Assembly: GCA_047967505.1 (NCBI GenBank)
Contig: CM106538.1
DNA from: Dipteris shenzhenensis
Lineage: Eukaryota; Polypodiophyta; Polypodiopsida; Gleicheniales
Length of the DNA stretch: 64,000 nt
Strand: one strand, 5' to 3'
This document shows positions 10,901 through 22,900 of the stretch, piece after piece (the first letter of the stretch is position 1; every line of letters starts with the position of its first letter). A program made the translations under genes and the position numbers. The notes below the pieces were generated by a model, which saw nothing but the letters and a program-made list of their open reading frames with translations, did no database searches and was not told where the DNA came from.

Positions 10901-13900
10901 AAAATACCCCCCCCATCCTTCTTGATGTAGAGGGTGCTTTCAGTAGGACTATTATGTAGCCTCTTGCTTGCCAAGAAGGCATCAATCTTGGCATACCATG
11001 CACGTGAGGCTTGTTTCAGCCCATATAAAGCTTTATTCAGCTTGCAAACTTGAAGTGCATTGCCCAAAAGTTCAAAGCTAGGAGGTCGTTTGACATAAAC
11101 ATCTTCCTGCAAGTCCCCATTAAGGAAAGCTGTTTTTATGTCCAACTGATGAACATTCCAAACAAAAGTTGCAGCCATGGCAATAACTAATCTGATAGTT
11201 GTCATTCGAGATGTAGAAGCAAAAGTCTCCTCATAATCTATGCCCTTTTTTTGAGCATATCCTTTGGCAACCAACCGTGCCTTGTAACTATCAATGGACC
11301 CATTTGGCTTCCTTTTCACTTTGAAAACCCATTTGGTACCAATGGCATGTTTTCCTAGTGGTGAATCCACAACATCCCAAGTCTGATTTTTCTAAATGGA
11401 CTGCAATTTATTGTGCATCACATTCATCCAGTGCACATTATCCTTGGCTTCTTCGAAAGTATCAGGTTCTTCTTCATCAAGAAGAGTACATGCATAAGCT
11501 GATTCAACAGAAAGAGCCCCCCCTGCGTGCCTTGCTGCACTACGAGTCCTACCAAGCAAAGGACCCATTTGATTATGTATGATCATACTTAGGATTCAGC
11601 ACGGGTGAATGTTACGCTCTAGCCGAGGTAGCATGACCTCGGAAGAATCAATCGACGTTTCCCTTAAAGGATCTATCTTTGTAATATATTTGTTTGCGCT
11701 TCATGTAAATGATCGGGAGGAAATTAATGTCAAGGTCCTAGGTGAGGGCTGATAGCACCAGACTAGGTAGATCTAAGGTCAAGGGCCTAGTGCAAAGATT
11801 GTGCCTAGGGGCAAAGGATTTAATGCATTCCAAGAGAGGGGTGAAATGGTGCATTAGGAAGGCCCTATATGGATGACATGTGGCATCTAGATCTATCTAG
11901 GGAATTGGGGCTTGTTGAGGCTAGAGAGAGAAGAGAAGGAAATTATTCACGTTGATTTTCGAATGGAATATCTCTGTCTGCTCGTTAGCCTCAGCAAGAT
12001 TTGGCTGGGAGGTGATTCATGGTGCTGCTCCCGTGATATGAAGTAGAAATTAGCCAATAGTGTTTGACAATTGGTATCAGAGCCCAAGGCTACGATTAGG
12101 ATGGGATTGACGAACAACACGGTGATCCTCTGACGATGGCCTACGAACGGGCCTACACAAGTTAGTATAGCGAGATAGAAGGTCTTCGACGTAGAGAGTG
12201 GAGCTGCCGTGACGACGGACAATATAGGCCTCGAGCAGAGGGGCGAGGCAACGGCCTGACTGCAACGAAGCTGCTGACGAGGCTCGTGATCGATGGCGCT
12301 CCCGTAACTACAACGGAAGGGGGGCGTAGCTGGAAGGATAGAGCTGGATCGTCGATAGACCTGAGCGCGTAGCACCATGCATCGATCGGCGCTGGTCTAC
12401 GCAAGCTGTCGCAGAGCGCAGGAAAGGAAGGGATCGACGAGATTGTTGATAATCATCCTGTAAGGCCCTTCGATGTTGATGTTAGTGGCTGATGCAGATT
12501 AACGGAAAGCCCAAGGGGAGGTGCTGGAACGGACAGCAGCAGCTCGTGAGCAGGGAGATTATGTGGCACGAATAGCCCGACAGACAAAGGATGAGGCCTT
12601 CGATAATTCGGCGAAGGTGATGCAAAATAGCAGTGGTCTAGTCGGGATTGGTGCATGTAAGCTATGACCTGGGGCGCAGAGGCAACGCAGATAGCGTGGA
12701 GCGCTAGTCAACGGACAACTGTCCCACATAGTCCGAAATTGGCCAGCAAGTGTGGGAACTGTGACTGCAGACTGTTGGCGGGGTCTGCATGGAATCAGAA
12801 AGACTGTGACGAAACCGTTCATGACCAGGGAGCTTTCTTTGACCTCCATTAGTTTCGTGTTGTTGTTTTTTTTCCTTCTTGATTTAGTCGGGTGGTGCTC
12901 TACTTTCATAGACAGGATCTCGTGAATGATCAGCCTGCATGAGGCTTTAATGTTGTAGCAGGGACAGATTATGCCTGTGCATATGCCTGTGTGCTTCAGT
13001 CAGAGTCAGTTTGCATGAATTTTCCTAGTATAGGGAAAAGCGCCATCTGAGATATATGCCTGTGTTAAATGCCTGCTGAGAAGCTTGATTTTGAAATGAC
13101 CAAGCTTGCTCATGCAGATATAGCCCTGGGTATGGCGTGGCATTCTAAGAAGAATCCAGCCATTGATTGGAAAAAGCACGTATATCTATTCAGGATGAAT
13201 GATGTGCTTTATGTCTTGCGAAGTGAAAAAGATATACCTCAGGGACCGTTGGTTTCCGTGATGGAAATCCGAAAAGCTCAAGTAGAGTTTTTATTCCTTT
13301 GCACAGCATCGGTAGAGCCGGTTGATGATTCTTCGGCTAGCACTGATGTTACGCAAAGTGGTGAGATGGCCAAGCTGGCTAATCTTATAACAGAGGAGTT
13401 CTCTGAATGTTTTAGGGATGAACTACCTTATGGGTTACCTCCAGAGCGGAAAGTTCAACATAAGATTGAACTGATCCCGGGGACAGAACCTGTAAATAGA
13501 CCTCCCTATAGAATGAGTTTTACTGAAGAGGCGGAGGTGCGTAGACAACTGGAAGAATACCTCAAGTTGGGGCAGATTCAACCAAGTTTCTCACCTTTTG
13601 CTTCGCCAGTGATATTAAAGAAGAAAAAGGATGATACGTTTCGCCTCTGTATAGATTACAGAGCATTGAATAATATCATTGTTAAGCACAGGTATCCGAT
13701 GGCTCGGATTGATGATTTGCTAGATGCATTACATGGAGCCGTGATTTTCAGCAAAATAGATCTTAAGTGTGGCTACCATCAAATCCGGATTAGAGCCGAG
13801 GATGTGCATAAAACCACTTTCAGAAGCAGGTTTGGTCATTATGAGTTTTTGGTAATGCCCTTCGGACTTACCAATGCTCCAGCGACCTTCGTCATGCTTA

Positions 13901-16900
13901 TGAACGATTTATTACGTCCGTATATCGGAAAGTTTGTAGTACATTTTATTGACGATATCCTGATATTCAGTAAAAGTATTACTGAGCATCGTGAACACTT
14001 AAGAGTAGTGATCAGTACTTTGAGGAAAGCCAGTCTTTATGTAAATAAAAAGAAAACTATACTGTGTATGGTTAGGCTTGAATATTTAGGGTTCATAATT
14101 ACTCCACAGGGGGTAGAAATGGATCCAAAGAAAGTGGCTGCGATACTAACTTAACCAATCCCTCAGAGTCTGACCGCGTTGCGATCATTCTTGGGATTTG
14201 TACAGTTTTATAGAAGGCATATCAAAGGATATTCCGGAATAGTATCGCCATTGACTGATCTGACCTCAGATAAAGTACCTTTTACTTGGGGACAGAATCA
14301 ACAAGAAAGTTTTAACACCATAAAACAAGCTGTGGTCTCAGGATCGGTGTTAAAAATAGTTGATCCCCGAAACCGTTGTTCCTAGAAACCGATGCAAGTG
14401 GCATTGCGGTAGGAGCAGTCCTCCTTCAAGAGGGAAGGCCAGTAGCCTTTGAAAGCAAGAAGCTTTCTCCCTCTCAAAGGAATTGGCCAACGCATGAATT
14501 GGAGTTGTATGCTGTTATCCATGCTTTGAAAATATGGAGGCATTATTTGTATGGCTCAGAGTTTTATGTGGATGTGGATCATGATACTCTGAAACATTTT
14601 TGTAAACAGCCTGACTTGAGGGGCCGCCAAGCTAGGTGGGCAGAGCTCATGCAGGAGTTTAATTTAACGATTCGGTACCGAAGAGGAAAAGACAATAAGG
14701 TTGTTAATGCGTTGTCTCGCATTATGCACAACCTGAGTTTCACGGTATTAGAGAGTGCTCTAATGACCGAGACCAGAGAAACTCAAAAAGTGGACGAGTT
14801 TATCCAGAGCTTATGGCCTAAGGCTCATGTGTTAAAACTTAAAACCCGGGGAAAATGAAAAGGATGACCTGGCATCCAGGAAAGGCCAAACTTATGCAAG
14901 ATATACCATAAGGGATGGTATGCTAGTTAGAAATGGCAAGGTTGTAGTACCTAGTCAGAATGATCTCAGGCAGAGAGTCATTCGACAGTGCCATGATAGC
15001 CCGTGTGCGGGACATCCAGGGGTCGAGAAGACATATGATCTCGTGAAGCGAGATTTCTTTTGGCCAAAGATGAAAAAGCATATTCATGAATATGTGACAC
15101 GGTGTTTCTCGTGTCAGGTAAGTAAGGCCGAGCGGGTGAAGCCACCCGGACTTTTACAGCCCTTGGAGATACCACTAAGTAAGTGGGAGAGCATTTCCAT
15201 GGAATTTATTGTAGGGTTGCCTACGACACAAGGAGGGTATGATTCTATCCTTGTGGTGGTCGATCGTCTAACCAAGATGGCTCACTTCATTCCGACTAGA
15301 CAGTCTGTTAGTGCCCCGCAAGTAGCGGATTTGTTTATTAGACATATATTTAGTCTGCATAGATTACCTAGATCCATAGTGTCAGACAGAGATGTCAGAT
15401 TTACCGGTCATTTTTGGACAGCGGTATTTGAGACACTAAGGACTCAGTTGGGAATGAGTAGTGGGGATCATCCTGAGACGGATGGTCAAACGGAGAGAGT
15501 CAACCAGACTTTAGAGGATATGTTGAGGGCATATGTGTCATTGAGGCAACATACGTGGGACAAGTGGTTGCCATTGTTGGAGTTTGCCTACAATGATAGG
15601 AAACATTCCTCTACCGGATTCAGTCCGTTTGAGCTGAATGGTTATAGACCAGCCAATCCAACTATAGTTGGAGTACCTCAGAAAGTGCCTAGTGCCGCGA
15701 ACTTTGTAGTTCAGATGCGGGAGATGCTAGCACTTGCGAGAGCTAATATCCGCCAGGCTATGGATAGAGCCAAGGTGTATGCGGATGAAAATCGGTCTAT
15801 AAGAGTATTTAAGGAAGGAGAAAAAGTTTTTCTCAGAGTTCCTTCGCACTCAAAGTCGTTGACTTCAGGAGAGTGTGCTAAGTTATTACCTCGATACTGT
15901 GGGCCGTGGTTAATTCTAAAGAGAATAGGCAGTGTAGCCTATAAATTAGAATTGCCACAGGGGTGTAAGGTGTACCCGGTTTTTCATATTTCGCGCTTAA
16001 AGAAATTTTTACATACAGGTGACTCACTAATCGAAGGTGTGGTTTTGTTTCAGGAGATAGAGGATATTGCAAGGCGCAAACCAACAAGAATCCTGGACCG
16101 AGGAACAATGCAAATATGAAATCGGAAGATACCCACGGTGTTGGTTGCATGGCATGGTCAGCCTCTATCCGAAGCTACCTGGGAATCCGTATATCAGTTG
16201 CAGGGAGTGTTCCCAGATTTTATCATCGAGGACGCTGATGTCTGAAGAGGGAAGGAATGTTACGCTCTAGCCGAGGTAGCATGACCTCGGAAGAATCAGT
16301 CGATATTTCCCTTAAAGGATCTATCTTTGTAATATATTTGTTTGCGCTTCAAGTAAATGATCGGGAGGGAATTAATGTCAAGGTCCTAGGTGGGGGCTGA
16401 TAGCACCAAACTAGGTAGATCTAAGGTCAAGGGCCTAGTGCAAAGATTGTGCCTAGGGGCAAAGGATTTAATGCATCCCAAGAGGGGTGAAATGGTGCAT
16501 TAGGAAGGCCCTATATGGATGACATGTGGCATCTAGATCTATCTAGGGAATTGGGGCTTGTTGAGGCTAGAGAGAGAAGAGAAGGAAATTATTCACGTTG
16601 ATTTTCGAATTGAATATCTCTGTCTCCTCGTTAGCCTCAGCAAGATTTGGCTGGGAGGTGATTCGTGGTGCTGCTCCCGTGATATGAAGTAGAGATTAGC
16701 CAATAGTGTTTGACAGGTGATGATGCTCGTTTCAGTAGCTCCACCCTTACTGTGATTTGTATCAGGGTTTTTTTCAGTCTCATAGACCCATCGGTCTTCC
16801 GAAAACTCTAATAAAATTTCTTTCTTTCTTTCTTCCTCCCCGAGAGTCTATAGCAACAACCAGTTCGGAACTGTTTTTGCTGCATGTATCTCTTGAATCT

Positions 16901-19900
16901 CTTGCTTGACAACATCATCCACTGCCTGTGGATGAACAAAATCAGCAGGTGGTTGGATCGGGGCATGCGGATCAAGAGGAGGCTGCTGTAAATGTTGATC
17001 GTCAGCATGAGTATCAGTTGGAACCAAAAGCAATAGTGAATTCAGCATGTGTGTGAGCTGAATTCTCTGAAAATTTTACATCTCTACTCACGAAAATCTT
17101 GTGTACTATACCCAACAAAGATACACTTTAGTGCCTTCTCTGACAACTTATGTCGAAACTCTCCAAAACTGCCCTGCAACAGTCCTAAACTATTTGTACA
17201 CTGCCAAATTGCATCCAAATGCCAAAAGCCCCAATTTCTTCAGGGAAATTGCATCCAAACGATGGCAAATTAACTGAAAGACCCAATTATGCAAGAAATT
17301 ACAGCGCAAAACCGAAAGCCCCAAATTTTGGGGTGAAATTGAGTTGAAATTGGGGCAAATCCAAGAAAAGCCCCAAATTTGACAAAAAAGCCAGATTCAC
17401 AAAATGTGACCAAATCCCCCCACCTACAAAGGGACCCTGCAAGGATACCCTGCAAAAAACCACCTGTACAGAATATATGCTTCCAGTAGCACTGCTATAG
17501 CAAATATGGACGAATCAGTCCGTATAGTACAGACTGTACGGCTGAGCACGCGCAGGTACGGCGCTGACACAGTTGTACAGCAAAGTGCAGAGTCAACGGA
17601 ATGATGGCTGATCCAAAGTATAGACTGACAGTCCGTACTATAGTACAGACACCTCGAGCTGTGTATGGACGTCTCCACTCGGAAGGCCTGCTACTGTATG
17701 GACGAATGGCGCAAAAGATGTACAAAACGGTGGAAAACAGTACGGTTGACTGTACTATTGTACGGACGGGTAGCGCAAGAATGTACGGTCTGACGGGTGA
17801 TGGTTGTACGGAAGGACAGACATACGACAGTTCCGTACAGTCGAACGGACTGTGCGGATGAACGGCAAGCAGACGGTACGGATGAACGGCGAGATGTACG
17901 ATGAGCAGAGTGTATGGTGAGCTGCTTGTGGGAAGTCCGGTCTGGGGCAATGGATGAGTAGAAGCAGAGGCAAGTCCAAGGGCTGTTGCTCTGATACCAA
18001 ATGTAAGAAAGGAGCAAGCAAGATGCAAGGGAGCAAGAGCTGGAGAGCCAAAACATAAAAGTTGCAATAGATAAGATTGATACAAAAGTAGTGTGGAGGT
18101 GGTTTTGTCTAAGTGACAAAACCACACTAACCCACTAACTGTGGTTAGGGGAAAAAACTTCTAGAGAGGGAAAAGTGCCCCTAACTCACTTATGGATTAC
18201 ATTGGTCACTGCCTAGACTTATGGCAATAATTCTAACAGTATAGACATATGCTCCATCTACGTAAGGCATCCCCATCTATGTAATTGATACATGCAGGTG
18301 GCACAAAGAACTAACTTGGCCAAAGGAGAAGAGATGGCCAAAAGTGAGTGAGAGAAGTGGTGCCAACTTGAGAGCAAGACTTGGCAATAACAATAGTACA
18401 TGTACTACAAAAGGGGATGCCATGGGCTTAGTTAATAAAGCCGAAGTGACCATCAAGGGTCGTAACCCCATGGAAAAGTAAACCGCCAATAGACAATCTC
18501 AAAGATGACAAATACTCCATCATACATGCACTTTAAAGTTCTTCAAATTTTATTTAGCTCTTAATTCCTTTTGGCCAATCTGTTGCTTCTCATACAAAAG
18601 CTCTTACCTAACTTTTGTTTTCTAATGCTTAATTTATCCCCAGCTTTCAGACGCATTGGCCACTTTGTACCAGCTTTAATGTTCCTAGGCTTCCAACTTG
18701 TGAACTTGTGCCTGATTCATATTGGGCCTAAACCCAAAAGCCAATAGATGCAATTGAAGGGGACCAGATGCCCCATAGTTTCACAAATGACACAATCGAA
18801 GGAGATTCCCATCGTTTTTTGTCCTAAAAGAATATAATTATCTCATTGAATAGGCCTTCTTTCACATATTTGTGGGTTTCTTGCAATGTTTGACATGTTC
18901 CAACACGAAGACCATGATTTGAGGGAGTCGAATCCAAGCAATCCCTTTCAAGGGGATTTACTCCTCCACGCTTATCTTGAACTAACGTTTTTTAAATTAG
19001 GGGCCCCTTGTTTTATGGTGTTACCCTATTTATTAAGTAATGCTATGGGCACTTAGGAACCAATATGACACTGAAAACAACATAAGAGAAAAATAAAGTA
19101 TAATTAATATTCATTTTACGAATGATAAATGAACAAAATCAAACCATCTTCATAAAAGGATACGATCTGTAAGCTGATCCTCGATGGCTTGTACGTACAT
19201 GTTATTGAGGATGATGACAGATATCAGGAATGATTCTTGGTCTACAACCAGGGTATACATTATGAGATAGTAGCCATTGTTATATGCTAGTGCCTATGAA
19301 GCAGAGTGCTTTCAAAGGACTTGGGTCCATACAACCCAACTTTCTTATGCATAGGACCATGGCAATTTCCTAGACTTGTGGCTATTACAAAGGACCATGG
19401 CAATTCCCTATGGCATAGGACCATCACAATTTCCCTAAACCCGTGCAAAATGTTCGTGAGACCTCAAAGTGTTGTGTTTGTGCCTGCTACTACAAGTTTG
19501 AGGACAGATAAGAGTCCTCCCTTTTGAGTACTTGACCAAAAAATTCATATAATCTGCTGACTTAATCATCACACACTATTTTTTACCAGAGCATGCCAAA
19601 GACAATAAAGAATTTTAAAGCTGGTTGGATCAGCAAAGGCCAACATACATGCACAAGCACCGAAACATGCAAGAGACACCATGTCATACATAATGAGGCA
19701 GATTCATGCAAGCAAAGTTACCTAACACATAAGTATAACACATAAACATCCACGCCTTGGAGATATCATCACATATGTAAAATATTAGCTAAGCCGCAAG
19801 TGGATACCAGGGCATGCAATGTGGCACAGTACCTCAATGTTAGCTAAGCCGCAAGCGGATACCAGGGCATGCAATGTGGCACAGTACCTCAAGGGTACCT

Positions 19901-22900
19901 AGCACATAAAGTGTAACACACAAACATCCATGACTGGAGATATTACCACACATGCAAAACATCAGCCAAGCTGCAAGCAGACTGTTGGGTAATCCTCGTA
20001 GGGGTTAATGTATGGTGCTCTAAGGTTTGAGGGGGGGTGGCCATGCACCACAACGTGGCTCTTCCTTTGCATGAAATACTACGTGGCCATGCAATCAAAC
20101 GTGGCTGATGAAAAGATTTGAAGCAACTTCAAAATTTAAGGGACTCATGGCAGTGCCCATATCCTTTTTCATGCCGCTTCTCTGAGCAGATGTTCAGTGT
20201 TCATATCCGATGAGAGTCAAGCTCATGCAAGACGTTTTTCTGGCTTTCTGGTCTAGCTCTTAAGGTGTCTAGCCAATGTCAAAGCGGTCCTGTAGTGTGT
20301 CTTGAGTCTTGTAAATGGCAACAAGCATGGTCAGGTTGCACCATAGTTGAGTAAAGATTTACTTTGACGTGCACTTTACTCAGAATCTCTTCATCTTCCT
20401 TGTGATTTCATGAGAGAGGGAATGATTGTGTAAAAGCTTGAATTAATCCTCCAACTTATCCATCAGTGGTATCAGAGTTGCCAAGTTCTCATCAGAGTTG
20501 AGGCCTAGGTCAAAGTTTTGAAAGGGTCAAATTTGGTGAGTTGTCCTGTTGAGAGGGCAATCGATACATCGTCTAAACTTGACAAGCCATCGCAGTAGAA
20601 CCTTCCATGTCGTAAATAAATGGGAAGGACTTCCCTTCTTGGCACTTGTCAGTTCTCATTTTCTTCATGGAGAAGGGCTTGGGGGTGTTGTGTCTGTTTT
20701 GAGAAGAAGCCTAGCAACAATCAAGGCTCATAAAAAATACAAGCATGGGAGTTGAAGAATAAGAAAGTGTTGGGACATTCGGTGCTGACTATTTTCACCA
20801 CGTGGATGCATCCAAGATGGCAACATATAGCTAGAGCATGATTGAAACGTTGTTTGGTGCAGAAAATGAAGAACTCTAAACCTGTCTTGAAGCAGGAGCT
20901 TTTCGGCTTGCATATGGGAGAAGGAGATAACCTAGATTCACACCTCAATAACATGCAATCAATCATGAAGCAGCTGCAAGCCTTGGGAGCAAGAGTTGAC
21001 AACGACAGCACAAAAGTCATTCTACTTTCGAGTCTCCCTCCAGGTATGCTGAGTTGATGACAATACTAAAAGTCAATTTTGGTAGTACAGATTTCCATGA
21101 AGCTGATTCAATGTTATTAAGAGAAGAGTGTAGAACAAAGGAATTAATACCAAAAGAGAAGTTGCATATACTGTAAAGAAGGAAAACAAGCAAGAAGGAA
21201 AAAAGGGGAAAACCAACAGCAAAGAGAAACTCGTATGTGAGTATTGTGGCAAAATGGAACATGTGACAAAGGTTTGTAACAGAAAGGCTTTCCATTACAT
21301 TCGGCATAGAGGAGAGAAGGCATGCTGGGTCGAAGATTCTCCATTAACAGAAGAATTTGCAGGGTTAACAGTAGCAGACGAAGGTCCAAGTCTTGAAGAT
21401 GACTGAACATTCTGAAATCAACAGACAATTTGTTTTTGGGTATTTCCCTGTGTGGGTGGTCAGGTACCACAGCAAAGAGAAACTTGTATGTGAGTACAAC
21501 ATTCAGTGTAAAGGAGAAAAGAATTGCTTGATCGAAGATTCTCCACCAACGGAAGAATTTGCAAGGTTAGCATTAGTAGATGAAGGTCCAAGCATTGAAG
21601 GCTAATTAACTTATGTGTGTCCTTTGTTTAATATATTTTATGCATTGGTTAATCTTTAAGCTTATGTCTAAGAGGGGTGCACATTATATCAAGAGGGGAT
21701 TCAAACCCATGATCTTTTATTTCACACACTTGAACTCTACCACTAAGCTATAGAGTTGTATAGCATCCCTAAAGATAAATATAATATTTAAATGGTCCCT
21801 CATTCCCCTCCATGTCCCTTCCTCTTTCATAAGTGGTCCTCCCCCCCTCCGCAATCTCAACTCACGTGGCTCCTTCTTTAATGCCTCCTGACTCCATTAT
21901 TCTTTAATTGAAACTCCTTCCCTCCCCCCTTTATCCCTAGTTTAATCATGGCCTTGCAATCTTGCTTTTCACCCCTCTTCTTTTCCCCACAACTAATCAT
22001 TAGGAAATTTCATTTTTTCAATGTTATGGGAGTGTACTGGATCCCCTCCTCAGATTAAGGGGGGTATGTTGGTTAATCCTTGTAGGGGTTAATGTGTAGT
22101 GCTCTAAGGTTTGAGGTTAGATGGCCATGCACCGCAACGTGGCTCATCCTCTGCATGAGACACTACATGGCCATGCAATCAAACGTGGCTTACCAATAGC
22201 TTTATAGTGCCTTCGAAGGGGCTCACGGCAATCTTGTAATGGCAACAAGCCTGGTCAGTGGTCGGGCTGCGCCATAGTTGAATAGATTTTCTTTTGTGTC
22301 TTTACTGTGTCGTGCACTTTACTCAGAATCTTTTCATCTTCATTGTCATTTCATGAGAGAGGGATGGTTGTGAAAAAGCTTGAATTAATCCTCCGAATTT
22401 ATCCATCACGACACCAGGGCATTTACTATGACAGTACCTCGTTATTAACCTGCACAAGTACGTCTCCAGGTTCTAGATGTTTGTGAACGGGTCCTCCTGG
22501 TACCTATATGAAATGGGAAAGCATAAAAATGGATTACGTAAGACATGCTGTTTAAAAACTACAATGGCTCACCCAGTCAACTATGAAGACGAGTACATTT
22601 TCAGAGCTTACCACGGACTCTACCACAAGCATTCCCGTCTCCCCCACAGGAGAATCTTGTCTAACCACCTGCAATTACAAGTTTGGCACAGAACATTGAT
22701 ATCATTTAGTTTCCTTTTTGAACTTAAAGACTTCAAGTTTCAAGCACTAAAATTAGACAGCTTTATTACACAAAACTAAATGCATCTAAACTCCAAACCA
22801 GGAAATCCACCTGTTCAGTTTCATGCTTCAGACCAAGACGCCGAGTTTCGTCAAATCCTTTGTGCACCAACGTCATCTTCAAAAGTTTTGAGCGATGAAG

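Larger units (their letters stand above)
11610..16715 (+). mobile_element. Ty3/gypsy element 'gypsy 2', nested in copia 1
   Basis: LTRs 11610-12069 and 16258-16715, differing by about 12 substitutions and one 2-bp indel. Target duplication GGTGA at 11604-11608 and 16716-16720. Gag, zinc knuckle and the protease active site are gone; pol survives with stops and a frameshift. It interrupts a truncated LINE within copia 1, so it is the youngest of the stack. Confidence 0.95.
9661..18238 (-). mobile_element. Ty1/copia element 'copia 1', broken and invaded by gypsy 2
   Basis: Minus-strand element. 5' LTR 18002-18238, primer-binding site 17983-18000, leader, remnant of the integrase C-terminus, RT, RNase H, polypurine CCCCCC (as read on +) at 9898, 3' LTR 9661-9897. 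Target duplication GTATA at 9656-9660 and 18239-18243. The LTRs differ at about 13 of 237 bases, the oldest insertion here. Gag, protease and the integrase core are deleted. A LINE 3' end sits inside it, and gypsy 2 sits inside that LINE. Confidence 0.93.
19983..22408 (+). mobile_element. Small copia-type gag-only element 'copia 4'
   Basis: LTRs 19983-20465 and 22067-22408, primer-binding site TGGTATCAGAGTTG at 20467, polypurine AAGGGGGGTA before 22067. The internal region is only 1.6 kb and encodes a decayed Gag; no protease, integrase or RT. Flanks CAGAC (left) and CGAC (right) fit a target duplication with one base lost. LTR 2 lacks about 140 bp present in LTR 1. Antisense to DEG7 and only 30 bp from exon 10. 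Confidence 0.88.

Noticed and set aside
17495-18127. 210-residue minus-strand frame
   Set aside because: Spans the copia 1 leader and LTR; composition reflects GTACGG-type repeats.
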